The notes below the pieces were generated by a model. The model had not been told where the DNA came from. It made no database searches and saw only the letters and a list, made by a program, of their open reading frames with translations. From Anaerolineales bacterium (GTDB taxonomy: Bacteria; Chloroflexota; Anaerolineae; Anaerolineales; UBA11579), in assembly GCA_016935415.1 (NCBI GenBank), contig JAFGRA010000420.1, positions 1 through 38,943 of the forward strand: a DNA stretch of 38,943 bases, read 5' to 3'. Of the stretch, positions 15,556-24,059 are shown one piece after another. The first letter of the stretch is position 1. Each line of letters opens with the position of its first letter. A program made the translations under genes and the position numbers.

Positions 15556-16330
15556 GGATAAAATCGCTTTAGTGACCGGTTCCAGCCGCGGTATCGGCCG
15601 GGCGATCGCCCTGCACTTTGCCCAACGCGGCGCGGATGTGGTCATCAACTACGCCCGTAAAAAGAGCAAGGCCGAAGAAACCGCCGCCGAAGTGCGCACC
15701 CTCGGCCGCCGCGCCCTGGTGGTGAAGGCAAATGTTGGGGAGTTGGCGGACATCGAGCGCCTGTTTGCAGAAATCGAATCCGAATACGGCGGGCTGGATA
15801 TCTTCGTCAGCAATGCCGCTTCGGGCTTCAACCACCCCACTATGGAGCAAACGCCGAAAGGCTGGGATTGGACGTTGAACATCAATGCGCGTTCCTACCT
15901 GTTTGCCGCCCAACAGGCTGTCCCTTTGATGGAAAAACGCGGCGGGGGATACATCGTCGGCATGACCAGCGCCGGTTCACAATTCGTGCTGCCGGATTAC
16001 ATCGTGGTTGGAGCCAGCAAGGCCGCCATCGAAACATTGACGCGCTATATGGCTGTCGACCTCGCGCCCAAGAATATCAGCGTCAACGCGGTTTCACCCG
16101 GCGTGGTCGCCACCGACGCGCTGCAATATTTTGACATCACCTCAGATGAAGCTATTTTAGAACAAATTGCCAATACCCTCCCCGCCAAGCGGCTGGTGAG
16201 TGTGGAAGATGTGGCCGAAGTGGTCGCTTTTCTGTGCAGTCCGGCAGCCGAAATGATCCGCGGTCAGGTCATCGTGGTGGACGGTGGCCACTCCCTGCTG
16301 ATTGGTGGCTGGTCACCCAATAATGAATAA
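15533..16330 (+). CDS. fabL: FabL-like enoyl-ACP reductase (SDR family)
   Basis: 265 residues, short-chain dehydrogenase fold. The NADP site is ALVTGSSRGIGRAIA (about 12-26). The active site has Tyr156 and Lys163 spaced Y-x6-K (DYIVVGASKAA), the arrangement of enoyl-ACP reductase III (FabL), instead of the Y-x3-K of FabG and other classical SDRs. Other segments resemble Bacillus subtilis FabL as I remember it: VVKANVG, NAASG, WDWTLNINA, MIRGQVIVVDGG. The predicted role is the last step of fatty-acid elongation, reducing trans-2-enoyl-ACP with NADPH. The ATG at 15533 has GGAG seven bases upstream. It overlaps the zinc-ribbon gene. An uncharacterised SDR of the same subgroup cannot be excluded. 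Confidence 0.82.
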   Translation: MAYPQTFKDKIALVTGSSRGIGRAIALHFAQRGADVVINYARKKSKAEETAAEVRTLGRRALVVKANVGELADIERLFAEIESEYGGLDIFVSNAASGFNHPTMEQTPKGWDWTLNINARSYLFAAQQAVPLMEKRGGGYIVGMTSAGSQFVLPDYIVVGASKAAIETLTRYMAVDLAPKNISVNAVSPGVVATDALQYFDITSDEAILEQIANTLPAKRLVSVEDVAEVVAFLCSPAAEMIRGQVIVVDGGHSLLIGGWSPNNE

Positions 16331-16405
16331 ATCCGCCATCAGGCGGATTCTAATAAGATAAATATTCTTACGGATACAAACGGACAAAAATATACTTTGT
16401 CCGTT
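16330..16405. terminator. Two hairpins between convergent genes
   Basis: AATCCGCC/GGCGGATT (16330-16337 with 16342-16349, loop ATCA) begins at the stop codon of the reductase gene. A second 10-base stem, AACGGACAAA/TTTGTCCGTT (16379-16388 with 16396-16405), follows. Neither has a long T-run on the plus strand. They lie between convergent genes and may end transcription in both directions. Confidence 0.55.
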
Positions 16406-16452
16406 GACGGCAGCAATTGAAAATTAACAAACAATCCTGATATTAGCTAGCG

Positions 16453-16581
16453 TTGTCATTCCGAACGAAGTGAGGAATACCTGTGAAGACACTTTGTACA
16501 GACAGCCAACGCGACCTAAATTGATTACCCGCAGGTATTCCTCGGTTGCTGAGCAAAGCTCAGTTGCCGTCGGAATGACAA
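16453..16581. repeat. REP/MITE-like nested inverted repeat, 129 bp
   Basis: The ends TTGTCATTCCGA (16453-16464) and TCGGAATGACAA (16570-16581) are exact complements. Inside them GAGGAATACCTG (16472-16483) and CAGGTATTCCTC (16532-16543) are also exact complements. The right arm holds a further small hairpin, CTGAGC-AAA-GCTCAG (about 16549-16563). The TCATTCCGA...GAGGAAT wording is shared with dispersed intergenic repeats known from many bacterial genomes. No transposase gene is present. The 345-base gap 16331-16675 is otherwise empty. Confidence 0.75.
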
Positions 16582-16675
16582 ATTGAGATACATTTTTCAA
16601 GACCAAGGTCGCGGCAACTTTAGCTGCCATAATTACAAATCCCTTATTTTTGCATCTATCGCTAGATTTGGCTTA

Positions 16676-17311
16676 TCACACGCCCACGAGCAAGGCTCGG
16701 GCTGGCGCGCCTTCGGTTCCGGCCAGTTTCAAGGGCAAGCAATATAACGTATAACGCCCCTGCGACACTTCCGATAAATCAAGGCCTTCTACAACGACTA
16801 CTTCGGCTTTCAAGAACACTTCATGGGTGGGGATAGGATCATCAAAAGGAGCCACTGACAAATAATCCACGCCCACCAATTTAACCCCCTTATTGATCAA
16901 ATATTCAGCTGCTTCCGGGCTAATGGCGACAAAGTCTTTCTGGAATTTCTTGTGGTCTTTCGCCCATAAGTCGGAATTACGCGTGCGGAACAATACCCGG
17001 CGGGTACGTGGGGGAATATCGGATTTCTCTAAAAGTTCGGGGGTGATCACATCCACTTTATCATCGACATGCAACACATACGCTCGCCCAACCAACATCT
17101 TCAAATCGAGATTTTCTACGGTGCCCCCGTTTTCCAGGAAATGATACGGTGCATCCACATGAGTACCGGTATGTACCCCCATATTGATGCGAGATACATT
17201 CGCGTCAGCGCCCGCTTCGATTTTTTCTACGCGCTCTAGTTCGACAGCGGGATCGCCCGGCCAGACGACCAAATCGGGTGAAATCGTCAATGTTATATCG
17301 TAGGTTCGCAT
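16676..17311 (-). CDS. Cyclase/kynurenine-formamidase-like metal hydrolase
   Basis: 211 residues. The signature HTGTHVDAPYHF (47-58) supplies the metal-binding His and Asp residues of the cyclase family (PF04199), whose members include bacterial kynurenine formamidase (KynB), isatin hydrolase and polyketide cyclase-like enzymes. The typical opening DITLTISPDLVVWPGD and the strand VGVDYLSV also fit. No kynurenine pathway genes are nearby, so the substrate is unknown. I chose the ATG at 17311, with GAGG nine bases upstream, over an in-frame TTG at 17326. It lies about 150 bases after the racemase gene in the same direction and may share its transcript. Confidence 0.85.
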   Translation of the reverse strand: MRTYDITLTISPDLVVWPGDPAVELERVEKIEAGADANVSRINMGVHTGTHVDAPYHFLENGGTVENLDLKMLVGRAYVLHVDDKVDVITPELLEKSDIPPRTRRVLFRTRNSDLWAKDHKKFQKDFVAISPEAAEYLINKGVKLVGVDYLSVAPFDDPIPTHEVFLKAEVVVVEGLDLSEVSQGRYTLYCLPLKLAGTEGAPARALLVGV

Positions 17312-17344
17312 ACCGCTCAGCCTCAAGTGAATACTCGCCAGCGA

Positions 17345-17365
17345 GAGAAAATCTTCGATTTTCTC
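17345..17365. repeat. Small inverted repeat between racemase and cyclase genes
   Basis: GAGAAAATC (17345-17353) and GATTTTCTC (17357-17365) form a nine-base stem with a TTC loop. It lies about 35 bases upstream of the cyclase start on the minus strand and has no T-run. It may be a weak terminator, a processing site or part of the cyclase leader. Confidence 0.4.
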
Positions 17366-17460
17366 CCTTATGCAAATCGCTTTGCCATCGTCGGCTGGCT
17401 AATTGAATTCAGTATATATGAGGCTGATAAAACGCGCAAACGAGGAAACGTTGCAATTTT

Positions 17461-18570
17461 TTAAGTTCGGAAGGTCGCTTTTGCCAGGGTCACTTTATCC
17501 AGCACATCAAAATCGATGGTCACACCCAACCCTGGTTGATCGGGAACCGTGATCGTGCTGTCAGCGTTGAGTTCAAAAACCTCGGCAGTGATGTCATGTT
17601 GATAATAACGCACAGAGGCGGAAATGTCGCCTGGCAGTGTGAATCCCGGCAGACTGGCTAATGCCAGGTTCGAGGCGCGCCCCACCCCGGTCTCCAGCAT
17701 GCCCCCGCACCAGACGGGAACATCTTGCGCCCGGCAAACATCGTGGATACCGACCGCCTGACTAAGGCCCCCAACGCGCCCAGCTTTGATATTGATGATC
17801 CCACAGGCTTTCATCTCCAACGCCTGGCGGGCATGACGCGGCGAAAGGATGCTTTCGTCCAGGCAAATCGGCGTTTGCAGCTGGGCTTGCAATTTGCTGT
17901 GATCCCACAAATCGTCTTCGTACAACGGCTGCTCGATCATCAGCAGGTCTAGGTCATCCAGGGCTTTCAGGGCTTCCGCCGTCTCCAAAGTGTAAGCCGA
18001 ATTGGCATCGACCATCAGGCGCACATCCGGTAGTGCCTTCCGCACGGCCTGGGCCTCGGCCACATCCCGCCCGGGTTTGATTTTCATCTTGATGCGCCCA
18101 TAACCCTGGGCACGGTAATCGGTAACGGCCTGCAACAACTCAGAGATCGAATCCTGGATGCCGACCGACACGCCCACATCCACGCGCTCCCGCACCCCAC
18201 CCAGCAACTCGCGCAGCGATTTACCCTGCATTTTTCCAAGCACATCCCATAATGCCATCTCCAGACCGGCCTTCGCCATCTGGTGGCCGCGGATCATGTG
18301 CAGGCAGGCGTGGATATCGCCGGGTTGGGCAATATCTTTGCCCAGGATTTCGGGCAGCATGAATTCCTGCAAGATATGCCAGGCCGTGCCGGAGGTTTCG
18401 GAAGCGTAGCCCGGGTCGTAATCGGCCACGCATTCGCCATACCCAACCACACCTTCCGAGTGCACCTCCAGCAAAATACAATCGCGCGTGGTGATACGCC
18501 CAAAAGAAGTTTCGAAGTGGCTTTGCAGTGGCATGCGAACGTGATACAGATTGACCTGCTCGATTTTCAT
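17461..18570 (-). CDS. N-succinylamino-acid racemase / o-succinylbenzoate synthase homologue
   Basis: 369 residues, enolase superfamily, muconate-lactonising subgroup. The catalytic set is complete: the K-x-K lysines 161 and 163 (RIKMKIKPG), metal ligands Asp188 (MVDANSAY), Glu213 (MIEQPL) and Asp238 (CLDES), and the opposite-face Lys262 (NIKAGRVGG), followed by GGMLETGVGR. This matches the NSAR/OSBS clade described from Amycolatopsis and Geobacillus. Coupling to the GNAT gene points to racemisation of N-acyl amino acids; no other menaquinone gene is near. Of two close ATGs (18576 and 18570) I chose the second because GGGAG lies seven bases before it. The first would overlap the GNAT stop as ATGA. 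Confidence 0.9.
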   Translation of the reverse strand: MKIEQVNLYHVRMPLQSHFETSFGRITTRDCILLEVHSEGVVGYGECVADYDPGYASETSGTAWHILQEFMLPEILGKDIAQPGDIHACLHMIRGHQMAKAGLEMALWDVLGKMQGKSLRELLGGVRERVDVGVSVGIQDSISELLQAVTDYRAQGYGRIKMKIKPGRDVAEAQAVRKALPDVRLMVDANSAYTLETAEALKALDDLDLLMIEQPLYEDDLWDHSKLQAQLQTPICLDESILSPRHARQALEMKACGIINIKAGRVGGLSQAVGIHDVCRAQDVPVWCGGMLETGVGRASNLALASLPGFTLPGDISASVRYYQHDITAEVFELNADSTITVPDQPGLGVTIDFDVLDKVTLAKATFRT

Positions 18571-18572
18571 GT

Positions 18573-19466
18573 TCATACTCCCAAAGTGCTGTCACCGTAG
18601 CTCAGCACGTAATAGCCACGCGCGTGGTTTCCTGATAAATAGACATAGTCCGTCACCAAGTATTGGCGTGCAAACAAGGCTTCAAAGATGGCGCGCGTAT
18701 GCATCCGCCAGCGCAAACCCAGTTCAGGATCGGCAGCTTTCAGTGCCAGGAAATCGGTGGGAATTTCGACCATCAAGATCGTTGGGCGTTCATCATCTTC
18801 GGGTGGTAAGTGTACATTCTCTTCTTCCGGCACTTCCCAACCCGCCTCACTCAAATGCGTGGTATTCACCTTGAAGGTTTCGGCCGCCAGGAAATGGGCC
18901 AGATCGAGTTTCTTGCGGGCTTCGCGGCTCAAACGCTTCTGCACGCGTTCCGAATTCACCCACCAATCGACCTGAAAGCGATCCGAAGGCAAACCGACGT
19001 TGAGGCCGTCACGCATTTCGCCGTAGTATTCCCGCTTGTACGTATTACAAACTGCTCCCAATTTGGCAATATTGAGATTAGCGTTCAGGCTAAGCAGCGG
19101 ATCGTACGTCCAGGTTATCAGATCGACACCCTGGCTGCGAACGACCTGCCATTGAGCGCGTTTGAGCTTGAAGCCAACGCCATAAGCGCGGTATTCCGGC
19201 AGTACGCCCACCTGGTGCGAACAATGCTTAATGTATTGTCCGGCCGCGCTGGGCACCATCCCCAGAAATCCATAGGCAAAACCAACCATTTTATCGCCAT
19301 CATATGCCCCCAGCACCACGCCGCCGTTATGAGCGGCCACGACGATAGCATGTGCCGGGACAATATCGGCTTCGCTACCCGGCCACACCTGGCGCTGAAT
19401 CTCTTCGGTTGGTTCGATTTCCACGTAGTTTTCCAATAATTTAATGGTGATTTTATCGGTATCCAT
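18573..19466 (-). CDS. COG3375-type GNAT acyltransferase
   Basis: 297 residues. The acyl-CoA-binding motif of the GNAT fold is visible as HQVGVLPEYRAYGVGFKLK, following GVVLGAYDGDKMVGFAYGF. The long C-terminal half (PTILMVEIPTDFLALK, then LVTDYVYL) fits the COG3375 family. In Geobacillus, COG3375-like N-succinyltransferases work with N-succinylamino-acid racemase and a desuccinylase to turn D-amino acids into L-amino acids irreversibly; the adjacent racemase gene supports the same role here. I chose the ATG at 19466. The frame is open to 19700, but that stretch is AT-rich, contains promoter-like elements and does not look coding. Confidence 0.85.
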   Translation of the reverse strand: MDTDKITIKLLENYVEIEPTEEIQRQVWPGSEADIVPAHAIVVAAHNGGVVLGAYDGDKMVGFAYGFLGMVPSAAGQYIKHCSHQVGVLPEYRAYGVGFKLKRAQWQVVRSQGVDLITWTYDPLLSLNANLNIAKLGAVCNTYKREYYGEMRDGLNVGLPSDRFQVDWWVNSERVQKRLSREARKKLDLAHFLAAETFKVNTTHLSEAGWEVPEEENVHLPPEDDERPTILMVEIPTDFLALKAADPELGLRWRMHTRAIFEALFARQYLVTDYVYLSGNHARGYYVLSYGDSTLGV

Positions 19467-19484
19467 AACTAAGCTGTTTTTATT

Positions 19485-19513
19485 AAAATAGAATGATAAA
19501 TCCTTTGTACCAA
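19485..19513 (-). promoter_or_regulatory. Possible promoter of the GNAT–racemase genes
   Basis: On the minus strand TTGGTA and TATTTT are 17 bases apart, 19 bases before the ATG at 19466. It lies in the 243-base AT-rich gap between divergent genes (19467-19709). Confidence 0.4.
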
Positions 19514-19597
19514 TGATTTTGTTAAAGGATTCAACTATACTTGGTAACTGATCGTTTGTATTGAACAACATAAACAGTCGGTTACTTGCAAATCCTG

Positions 19598-19603
19598 TAT
19601 AAT
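19598..19603 (+). promoter_or_regulatory. Possible -10 box of the 14-kb ABC–MoxR–VWA operon
   Basis: A perfect TATAAT lies about 107 bases before the ATG at 19710. No convincing -35 is seen 16-18 bases upstream. Because no other promoter is visible between the tightly packed genes up to 33530, this gap is the likely control point for the whole cluster. Confidence 0.4.
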
Positions 19604-19709
19604 AACAAACTGTAGCGTGGAACATTATATCAGTCGGGCACGTTATATCACTATAAACTGCATTGAAATTACTAAAATCACTGCGTAAGTGGTGGTTCAA
19701 GGATTGCTC

Positions 19710-22112
19710 ATGAAGCGAAAACTATGGTTGGGTATTGCCGGCATATTTTTGCTGCTGCTTGTCTTTCCCGGCAGCGCGACCGCTCAAACACAAAACCAGG
19801 TCCAATTGACCGCCATCGCCGGGTTGGACGGGTTTTGCAAAAACAACACCTGGATTCCAGTCTATGCCACATTAGAAAATAACGGCGCAGACCTGGAAGG
19901 CGAACTTGAAGTCCGGGTATCACGCCAGTCAGGCGGCACGGTTTCCGCGTACGCGGCTACAGTAACGCTCCCCACTAATTCGCGTAAAGCGATCCGGTTG
20001 AACGTCTACCCCGAAGGAATCATCTCGCAGGTCAGGGTTTCTTTCGTTGTTGACGGCCAGCGAGCGGCAACTACGGTGACGCGTTTGAATTGCCTGCGCG
20101 AAGCAGCTTTACTTACCGGCGTGGTTGCCGCCAGCCCATCGGCCTACAATATCCTTGGGGACATCCCCCTGAGCAATAACAACTCGGCATACGTTGCCCA
20201 ACTCGATTCGTTATCCTTGCCCGACAACGTCCAGGGATTGCAGCCTTTGGACGTACTGCTTTTCTCGGATGTGGATACCGGCGCGTTGAGCGAGGCCCAG
20301 CGCAATGCCATTGAGCAATGGGTGGGATTAGGCGGAAAATTGATCGTGACCGGTGGTTCGAGCTGGCAAAAGACTGCCGCCGGACTTCAGGCACTGCTGC
20401 CTTTCCAGCCAGAAAATTCAATCACGCTTTCCGATCTAGAGGGGTTACAGAATTTCGACGAAGAGGAAGTCCTGGATGGACGCGAAGTCATCATTGCCAC
20501 CGGCCAGACGCTCGACAACAGCCATGTACTCGCATCCCAGGACAACCACCCGCTAATCGTTACGCGGCCGTTCGGCTACGGGAAAGTGCTGTATTTGGCT
20601 GTCGACCCGGCGGTCGCACCATTGCGCTCCTGGGATGGCATGTTGGCGGTCTACGACAGCTATATCAAACAAGCCATCGACCAGCCGGTGTGGGTGAAAG
20701 GCTTTCAGAACTGGGATTACGCCGAAAGTGCAGCGGGCACCTTCATCAACCTGGGGTTACCTTCCACGTTTTTCATCTGCGGGTTCCTGGCTGTCTACGT
20801 TTTGGCGGTCGGTCCCTTGAATTATCTCGTGCTGCGCATGTTGAAAAAGCGCGAGTTAGCCTGGGTCAGCATCCCAGTTTTCGTGATTTCCTTTACCCTG
20901 CTGGCCTTCATCCTGGGCGGGCAAATCCGCGGCAACCAGGCCCAGCTAAATCGCCTGGCCGTAGTCCAGATGGATGCCGACAGCGATACCGCCTACGTCA
21001 ATGGCTTGGTAAGTATCTTCTCCCCAAGACGCACAAATTATGATCTCACCATCGGTCAGGATTTCACCGCACATGCCATCCCACTCAGCTACGGCACGAG
21101 CGAAGGGGATTGGGAGTTCCGCAAAGGGACCACCGAAACCGTCATTCCCGACATTCGCCTGGAATCGGGCGGCGTGCGGGCCGTGGCCGTGGAGGGTGAG
21201 ATTCCTGCTCCCGAATTCGATTACGACCTCTCCATTTCCATATCCGGCCAGGACGCCTACCTGACTGGAACGATCACCAACAAGAGCGGCTTCAAACTTG
21301 TGGATGCAGTCCTGCTTTATCCCGGCGGTGACCTGGTGATTTCCGATTTCGTGAACAACAAAACCGAACAGATCAACGTCCAGCTCAGCAAAGCCGAACT
21401 ATCCAGCAACGCTGGCAACGGCACCAATCCATTCAGTTTAGGTGTTCCCACCTATTACGGCTACTACAGCAACGATACCCTGGAAGCCATCGTCCAGACA
21501 ACCTATTACTACGACGACAGCACTGCTTTCCAGCGTTTCAATCTGGTCAACGCCCTCTTGGGTGCCAATGAAGCGGCCAACGGCCGTGGTGGCGGCTTCT
21601 ACCTGACCGGATGGGCCGAAACCGATCCGATCCCGGCCAGCCTGAACCAGGCTTCTCGTCCGCAGGATACCTCGCTTTATCTGGTTTCTTTCTCACCAAT
21701 ATACGAACACCAGGTTTCACAGCAAGTCTATCCCCCGGCATTTTTCACCTGGGAAGTGATCGATACGGCTGGCGCTGACTACCGCGTGATCTCTCCTTAT
21801 AATATGTCCCTGAACGGCGAGCGCTACGCACTGCGCTTCATGCTTTCTCCGCAAGTCAGTTATGAGCAGGTCAGCGACCTGATCTTTCACCTGGAAGGCC
21901 CCAGTTACACAAGTATCAACTTCACGATCTATTTCTGGGACTTCGAGCTGGAAACCTGGTCTCCCCAACAGATCAGCACCTGGGGCGATCACGCCATCCA
22001 TGATCCATCCAGATACGTTGGGCCGGGCGGGGACGTGCGCGTGCGTATCGACGACCAGAATTATTCCAATCTACAAATCGACCGCTGTGATTTTACGCTA
22101 ATCGTAGAGTGA
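19710..22112 (+). CDS. Secreted/membrane protein with GATase-like domain, head of ABC–MoxR cluster
   Basis: 800 residues. A signal peptide (KRKLWLGIAGIFLLLLVFPG, ending near ATAQ) is followed by a beta-rich extracellular part. A segment resembling class-I glutamine-amidotransferase folds follows (about 165-240; DVLLFSDVDTG, then IEQWVGLGGKLIVTGGSS) without an obvious catalytic triad. Two membrane helices lie at about 348-375 and 383-406, and a further roughly 390-residue beta-rich domain follows. Similar GATase-like auxiliary subunits accompany ABC-2 exporters such as GldG, and the ABC ATPase gene starts four bases downstream. AAGGA lies six to seven bases before the ATG at 19710, which I preferred to an upstream in-frame GTG at 19689. 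Exact function unknown. Confidence 0.85.
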   Translation: MKRKLWLGIAGIFLLLLVFPGSATAQTQNQVQLTAIAGLDGFCKNNTWIPVYATLENNGADLEGELEVRVSRQSGGTVSAYAATVTLPTNSRKAIRLNVYPEGIISQVRVSFVVDGQRAATTVTRLNCLREAALLTGVVAASPSAYNILGDIPLSNNNSAYVAQLDSLSLPDNVQGLQPLDVLLFSDVDTGALSEAQRNAIEQWVGLGGKLIVTGGSSWQKTAAGLQALLPFQPENSITLSDLEGLQNFDEEEVLDGREVIIATGQTLDNSHVLASQDNHPLIVTRPFGYGKVLYLAVDPAVAPLRSWDGMLAVYDSYIKQAIDQPVWVKGFQNWDYAESAAGTFINLGLPSTFFICGFLAVYVLAVGPLNYLVLRMLKKRELAWVSIPVFVISFTLLAFILGGQIRGNQAQLNRLAVVQMDADSDTAYVNGLVSIFSPRRTNYDLTIGQDFTAHAIPLSYGTSEGDWEFRKGTTETVIPDIRLESGGVRAVAVEGEIPAPEFDYDLSISISGQDAYLTGTITNKSGFKLVDAVLLYPGGDLVISDFVNNKTEQINVQLSKAELSSNAGNGTNPFSLGVPTYYGYYSNDTLEAIVQTTYYYDDSTAFQRFNLVNALLGANEAANGRGGGFYLTGWAETDPIPASLNQASRPQDTSLYLVSFSPIYEHQVSQQVYPPAFFTWEVIDTAGADYRVISPYNMSLNGERYALRFMLSPQVSYEQVSDLIFHLEGPSYTSINFTIYFWDFELETWSPQQISTWGDHAIHDPSRYVGPGGDVRVRIDDQNYSNLQIDRCDFTLIVE

Positions 22113-22116
22113 GCTT

Positions 22117-23073
22117 ATGGCCCCAATTATTGAGATCAAGAACCTGACCAAACGCTACGGCCGACGCACGGCCGTGAGTGGCCTGGACCTCACCGTTGAG
22201 GAAGGCGACATTTTCGGTTTCGTCGGCCCCAACGGGGCCGGCAAGACCAGCACGATCCGCATCATGGCAACGTTGCTATCTTTCAACGACGGCGATATTC
22301 TCGTACAGGGCTACAGCGTGCGCGAAAAGCCGCGCGAGGTGCGCAAGCGCATCGGCTACATGCCCGATTTCTTCGGCGTATATAATGATCTGGCCGTGTG
22401 GGAGTACCTCGATTTCTTCGGAGCCTGCTACCAGATCCCGGAAAACCAGCGCCCCGGCCTGATCGATGACCTGCTGGAACTGGTCGACCTGGGACACCGC
22501 AAGGACGACCCGGTTGAAAAGCTCTCGCGCGGCATGAAACAACGCCTCAGCTTGGCCCGCACCCTGATCCACGATCCCGAAGTGTTGATCCTGGATGAGC
22601 CTGCCTCCGGGCTTGACCCGCGCGCCCGTGCCGAGATTCGCGAACTGCTGGTCGAGTTGGCCGGGCTGGGCAAGACGATCTTCTTTTCCACCCACATCCT
22701 GGCCGACGTGGCCGAAATCTGTTCCAGCATCGGCATCATCGAGGCCGGAGAACTGGTAGCGGCCGGACCACTGGAAGAACTGCACCAACAATTGATCCCC
22801 ACCCGCACGATCCACATTACCCTGTTGGAAGGGACAGAAAAAGCCCAGGAAATTCTGAACAAGATTCCCGAAATTTCCAGGATCGAACTCCGGCCCGCCA
22901 AGAACGGCAATGGCCGCCAGTTGATCGAGATCGAATTTATGGGTGACGATGAAACCTTGAGCGGCATCTTGAAAACCCTGATCGAGGCCAAACTCCCGGT
23001 GCTGCATTTCACCGAGGACAGCCGCAATATGGAAAGCGTCTTCATGCGGGTGACGAAGGGATTGGTGACCTGA
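22117..23073 (+). CDS. ABC-2 exporter ATP-binding protein
   Basis: 318 residues. Walker A is GPNGAGKT (37-44), the signature LSRGMKQRLSLAR (136-148), Walker B VLILDEP (156-162), and the switch His193 is in STHILADVAE. The roughly 100-residue C-terminal extension is typical of CcmA/GldA-like ABC-2 ATPases. It would power the two permeases encoded directly downstream. The gene begins four bases after the membrane protein gene, and the first permease starts one base after its stop, so the three are almost certainly translated from one mRNA. The substrate is unknown. Confidence 0.95.
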   Translation: MAPIIEIKNLTKRYGRRTAVSGLDLTVEEGDIFGFVGPNGAGKTSTIRIMATLLSFNDGDILVQGYSVREKPREVRKRIGYMPDFFGVYNDLAVWEYLDFFGACYQIPENQRPGLIDDLLELVDLGHRKDDPVEKLSRGMKQRLSLARTLIHDPEVLILDEPASGLDPRARAEIRELLVELAGLGKTIFFSTHILADVAEICSSIGIIEAGELVAAGPLEELHQQLIPTRTIHITLLEGTEKAQEILNKIPEISRIELRPAKNGNGRQLIEIEFMGDDETLSGILKTLIEAKLPVLHFTEDSRNMESVFMRVTKGLVT

Positions 23074-23074
23074 G

Positions 23075-24055
23075 ATGGCCGAGACCACGATCGATCCGAT
23101 TCCCGAAACCATTCCTGAATCTCCGCCACCCAAAACGCCGTTCCTCCAAAAACTCCGGCAACGTTTCTTCCGCAACCCGGTGATCCGCAAGGAATTGAGC
23201 AGCCGCATGCGCGGGCTGCGCGCCTTCATCATCCTGACCGTCTACCTATTGATCGTCAGTGCGCTGGTCAGCTTGATCTATTTTTCTTTCACTTCCAATA
23301 ACCGCTCGGGCTTTGATCCCAATTTGCGCCAGCAGATTGGCAAGGTCATCTTTGGCGTGGTGCTCGCCTTGCAGGTCGCACTGATCAACTTCGTTTCGCC
23401 TGCATTAACTGCCGGGGCAATTGCCTCGGAACGTGAGCACCAGACCTACGACCTGCTGCGCACGACATTGCTCACCGCCCGCAGCCTAGTATCCGGCAAG
23501 CTGATCGCCGCACTGCTCTTTTTATTGCTGCTGATGCTCGCCGCCTTGCCGCTGCAAAGCATCGCCTTTGTCTTCGGCGGCATCGGGCTGTCCGAATTCC
23601 TGATCAGTACGCTAATGCTGCTGCTGACCACGATCACCTACAGCACGGTAGGCATCTTCTTTTCCAGCATCGTCAAGCGCACGTTACCCGCCACTGTCCT
23701 GGCTTACCTGGTACCCAATCTGGTGATGTTCGGCATCCCGATCCTTTTATTGGTGCTCGTCTTGATCCAAGAGAGCATCCCTTACGATTCGTTCCTCTAC
23801 GACAGCGGCATCGCAGAAGTAGTGCTGGGAATCATCTTATGGGCGCTGGTTTCCGTCCACCCCATCGCGGCCGCGATCTTATCTGAGGTGATGCTGATCG
23901 AAGAGCAAAGTCTGTTCTTCACCACCACCTACCTCGGCAATTTCCCCAACTTCCCGGTGATCTCACCCTGGATTCCCTTCTGCATCCTTTACACCCTCGT
24001 CAGCCTGCTGTTGTACCTGTTAAGCATCGTGATCGTCGGCCGAAAGGAAAAATGA
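23075..24055 (+). CDS. ABC-2 type permease, first copy
   Basis: 326 residues with a Pro-rich cytoplasmic N-terminus (ETIPESPPPKTPF), the conserved coupling region NPVIRKELSSRMRGLRAF (about 41-58), and about six membrane helices. The segment TAGAIASEREHQTYDLLRTT (about 110-129) is diagnostic of ABC-2 permeases of the ABC2_membrane_5/GldF type. It is a clear paralogue of the next gene, which implies a heterodimeric channel with the ATPase just upstream. The ATG lies one base after the ATPase stop. Confidence 0.92.
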   Translation: MAETTIDPIPETIPESPPPKTPFLQKLRQRFFRNPVIRKELSSRMRGLRAFIILTVYLLIVSALVSLIYFSFTSNNRSGFDPNLRQQIGKVIFGVVLALQVALINFVSPALTAGAIASEREHQTYDLLRTTLLTARSLVSGKLIAALLFLLLLMLAALPLQSIAFVFGGIGLSEFLISTLMLLLTTITYSTVGIFFSSIVKRTLPATVLAYLVPNLVMFGIPILLLVLVLIQESIPYDSFLYDSGIAEVVLGIILWALVSVHPIAAAILSEVMLIEEQSLFFTTTYLGNFPNFPVISPWIPFCILYTLVSLLLYLLSIVIVGRKEK

Positions 24056-24059
24056 TCCC

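Noticed and set aside
15533-16330. Naming the SDR as FabG (3-oxoacyl-ACP reductase)
   Set aside because: FabG has Y-x3-K; this protein has Y156-x6-K163 and segments close to FabL.
16424-16630. 68-codon minus-strand frame in the 16331-16675 gap
   Set aside because: It runs through the nested inverted repeat and encodes nothing recognisable.
17461-18570. Naming the enolase-superfamily gene menC only
   Set aside because: No menaquinone genes are nearby and the coupled GNAT gene favours an N-succinylamino-acid role; both activities occur in this clade, so the call stays open.
19467-19700. N-terminal extension of the GNAT protein by 78 residues
   Set aside because: The stretch is AT-rich, contains promoter-like elements and precedes the region that resembles COG3375; the ATG at 19466 fits family length.
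22276-23232. Long antisense frame (318 codons) across the ABC ATPase gene
   Set aside because: It lies wholly opposite a gene with perfect ABC motifs, shows no family motif itself and has no ribosome site; it is a shadow of biased codon use.
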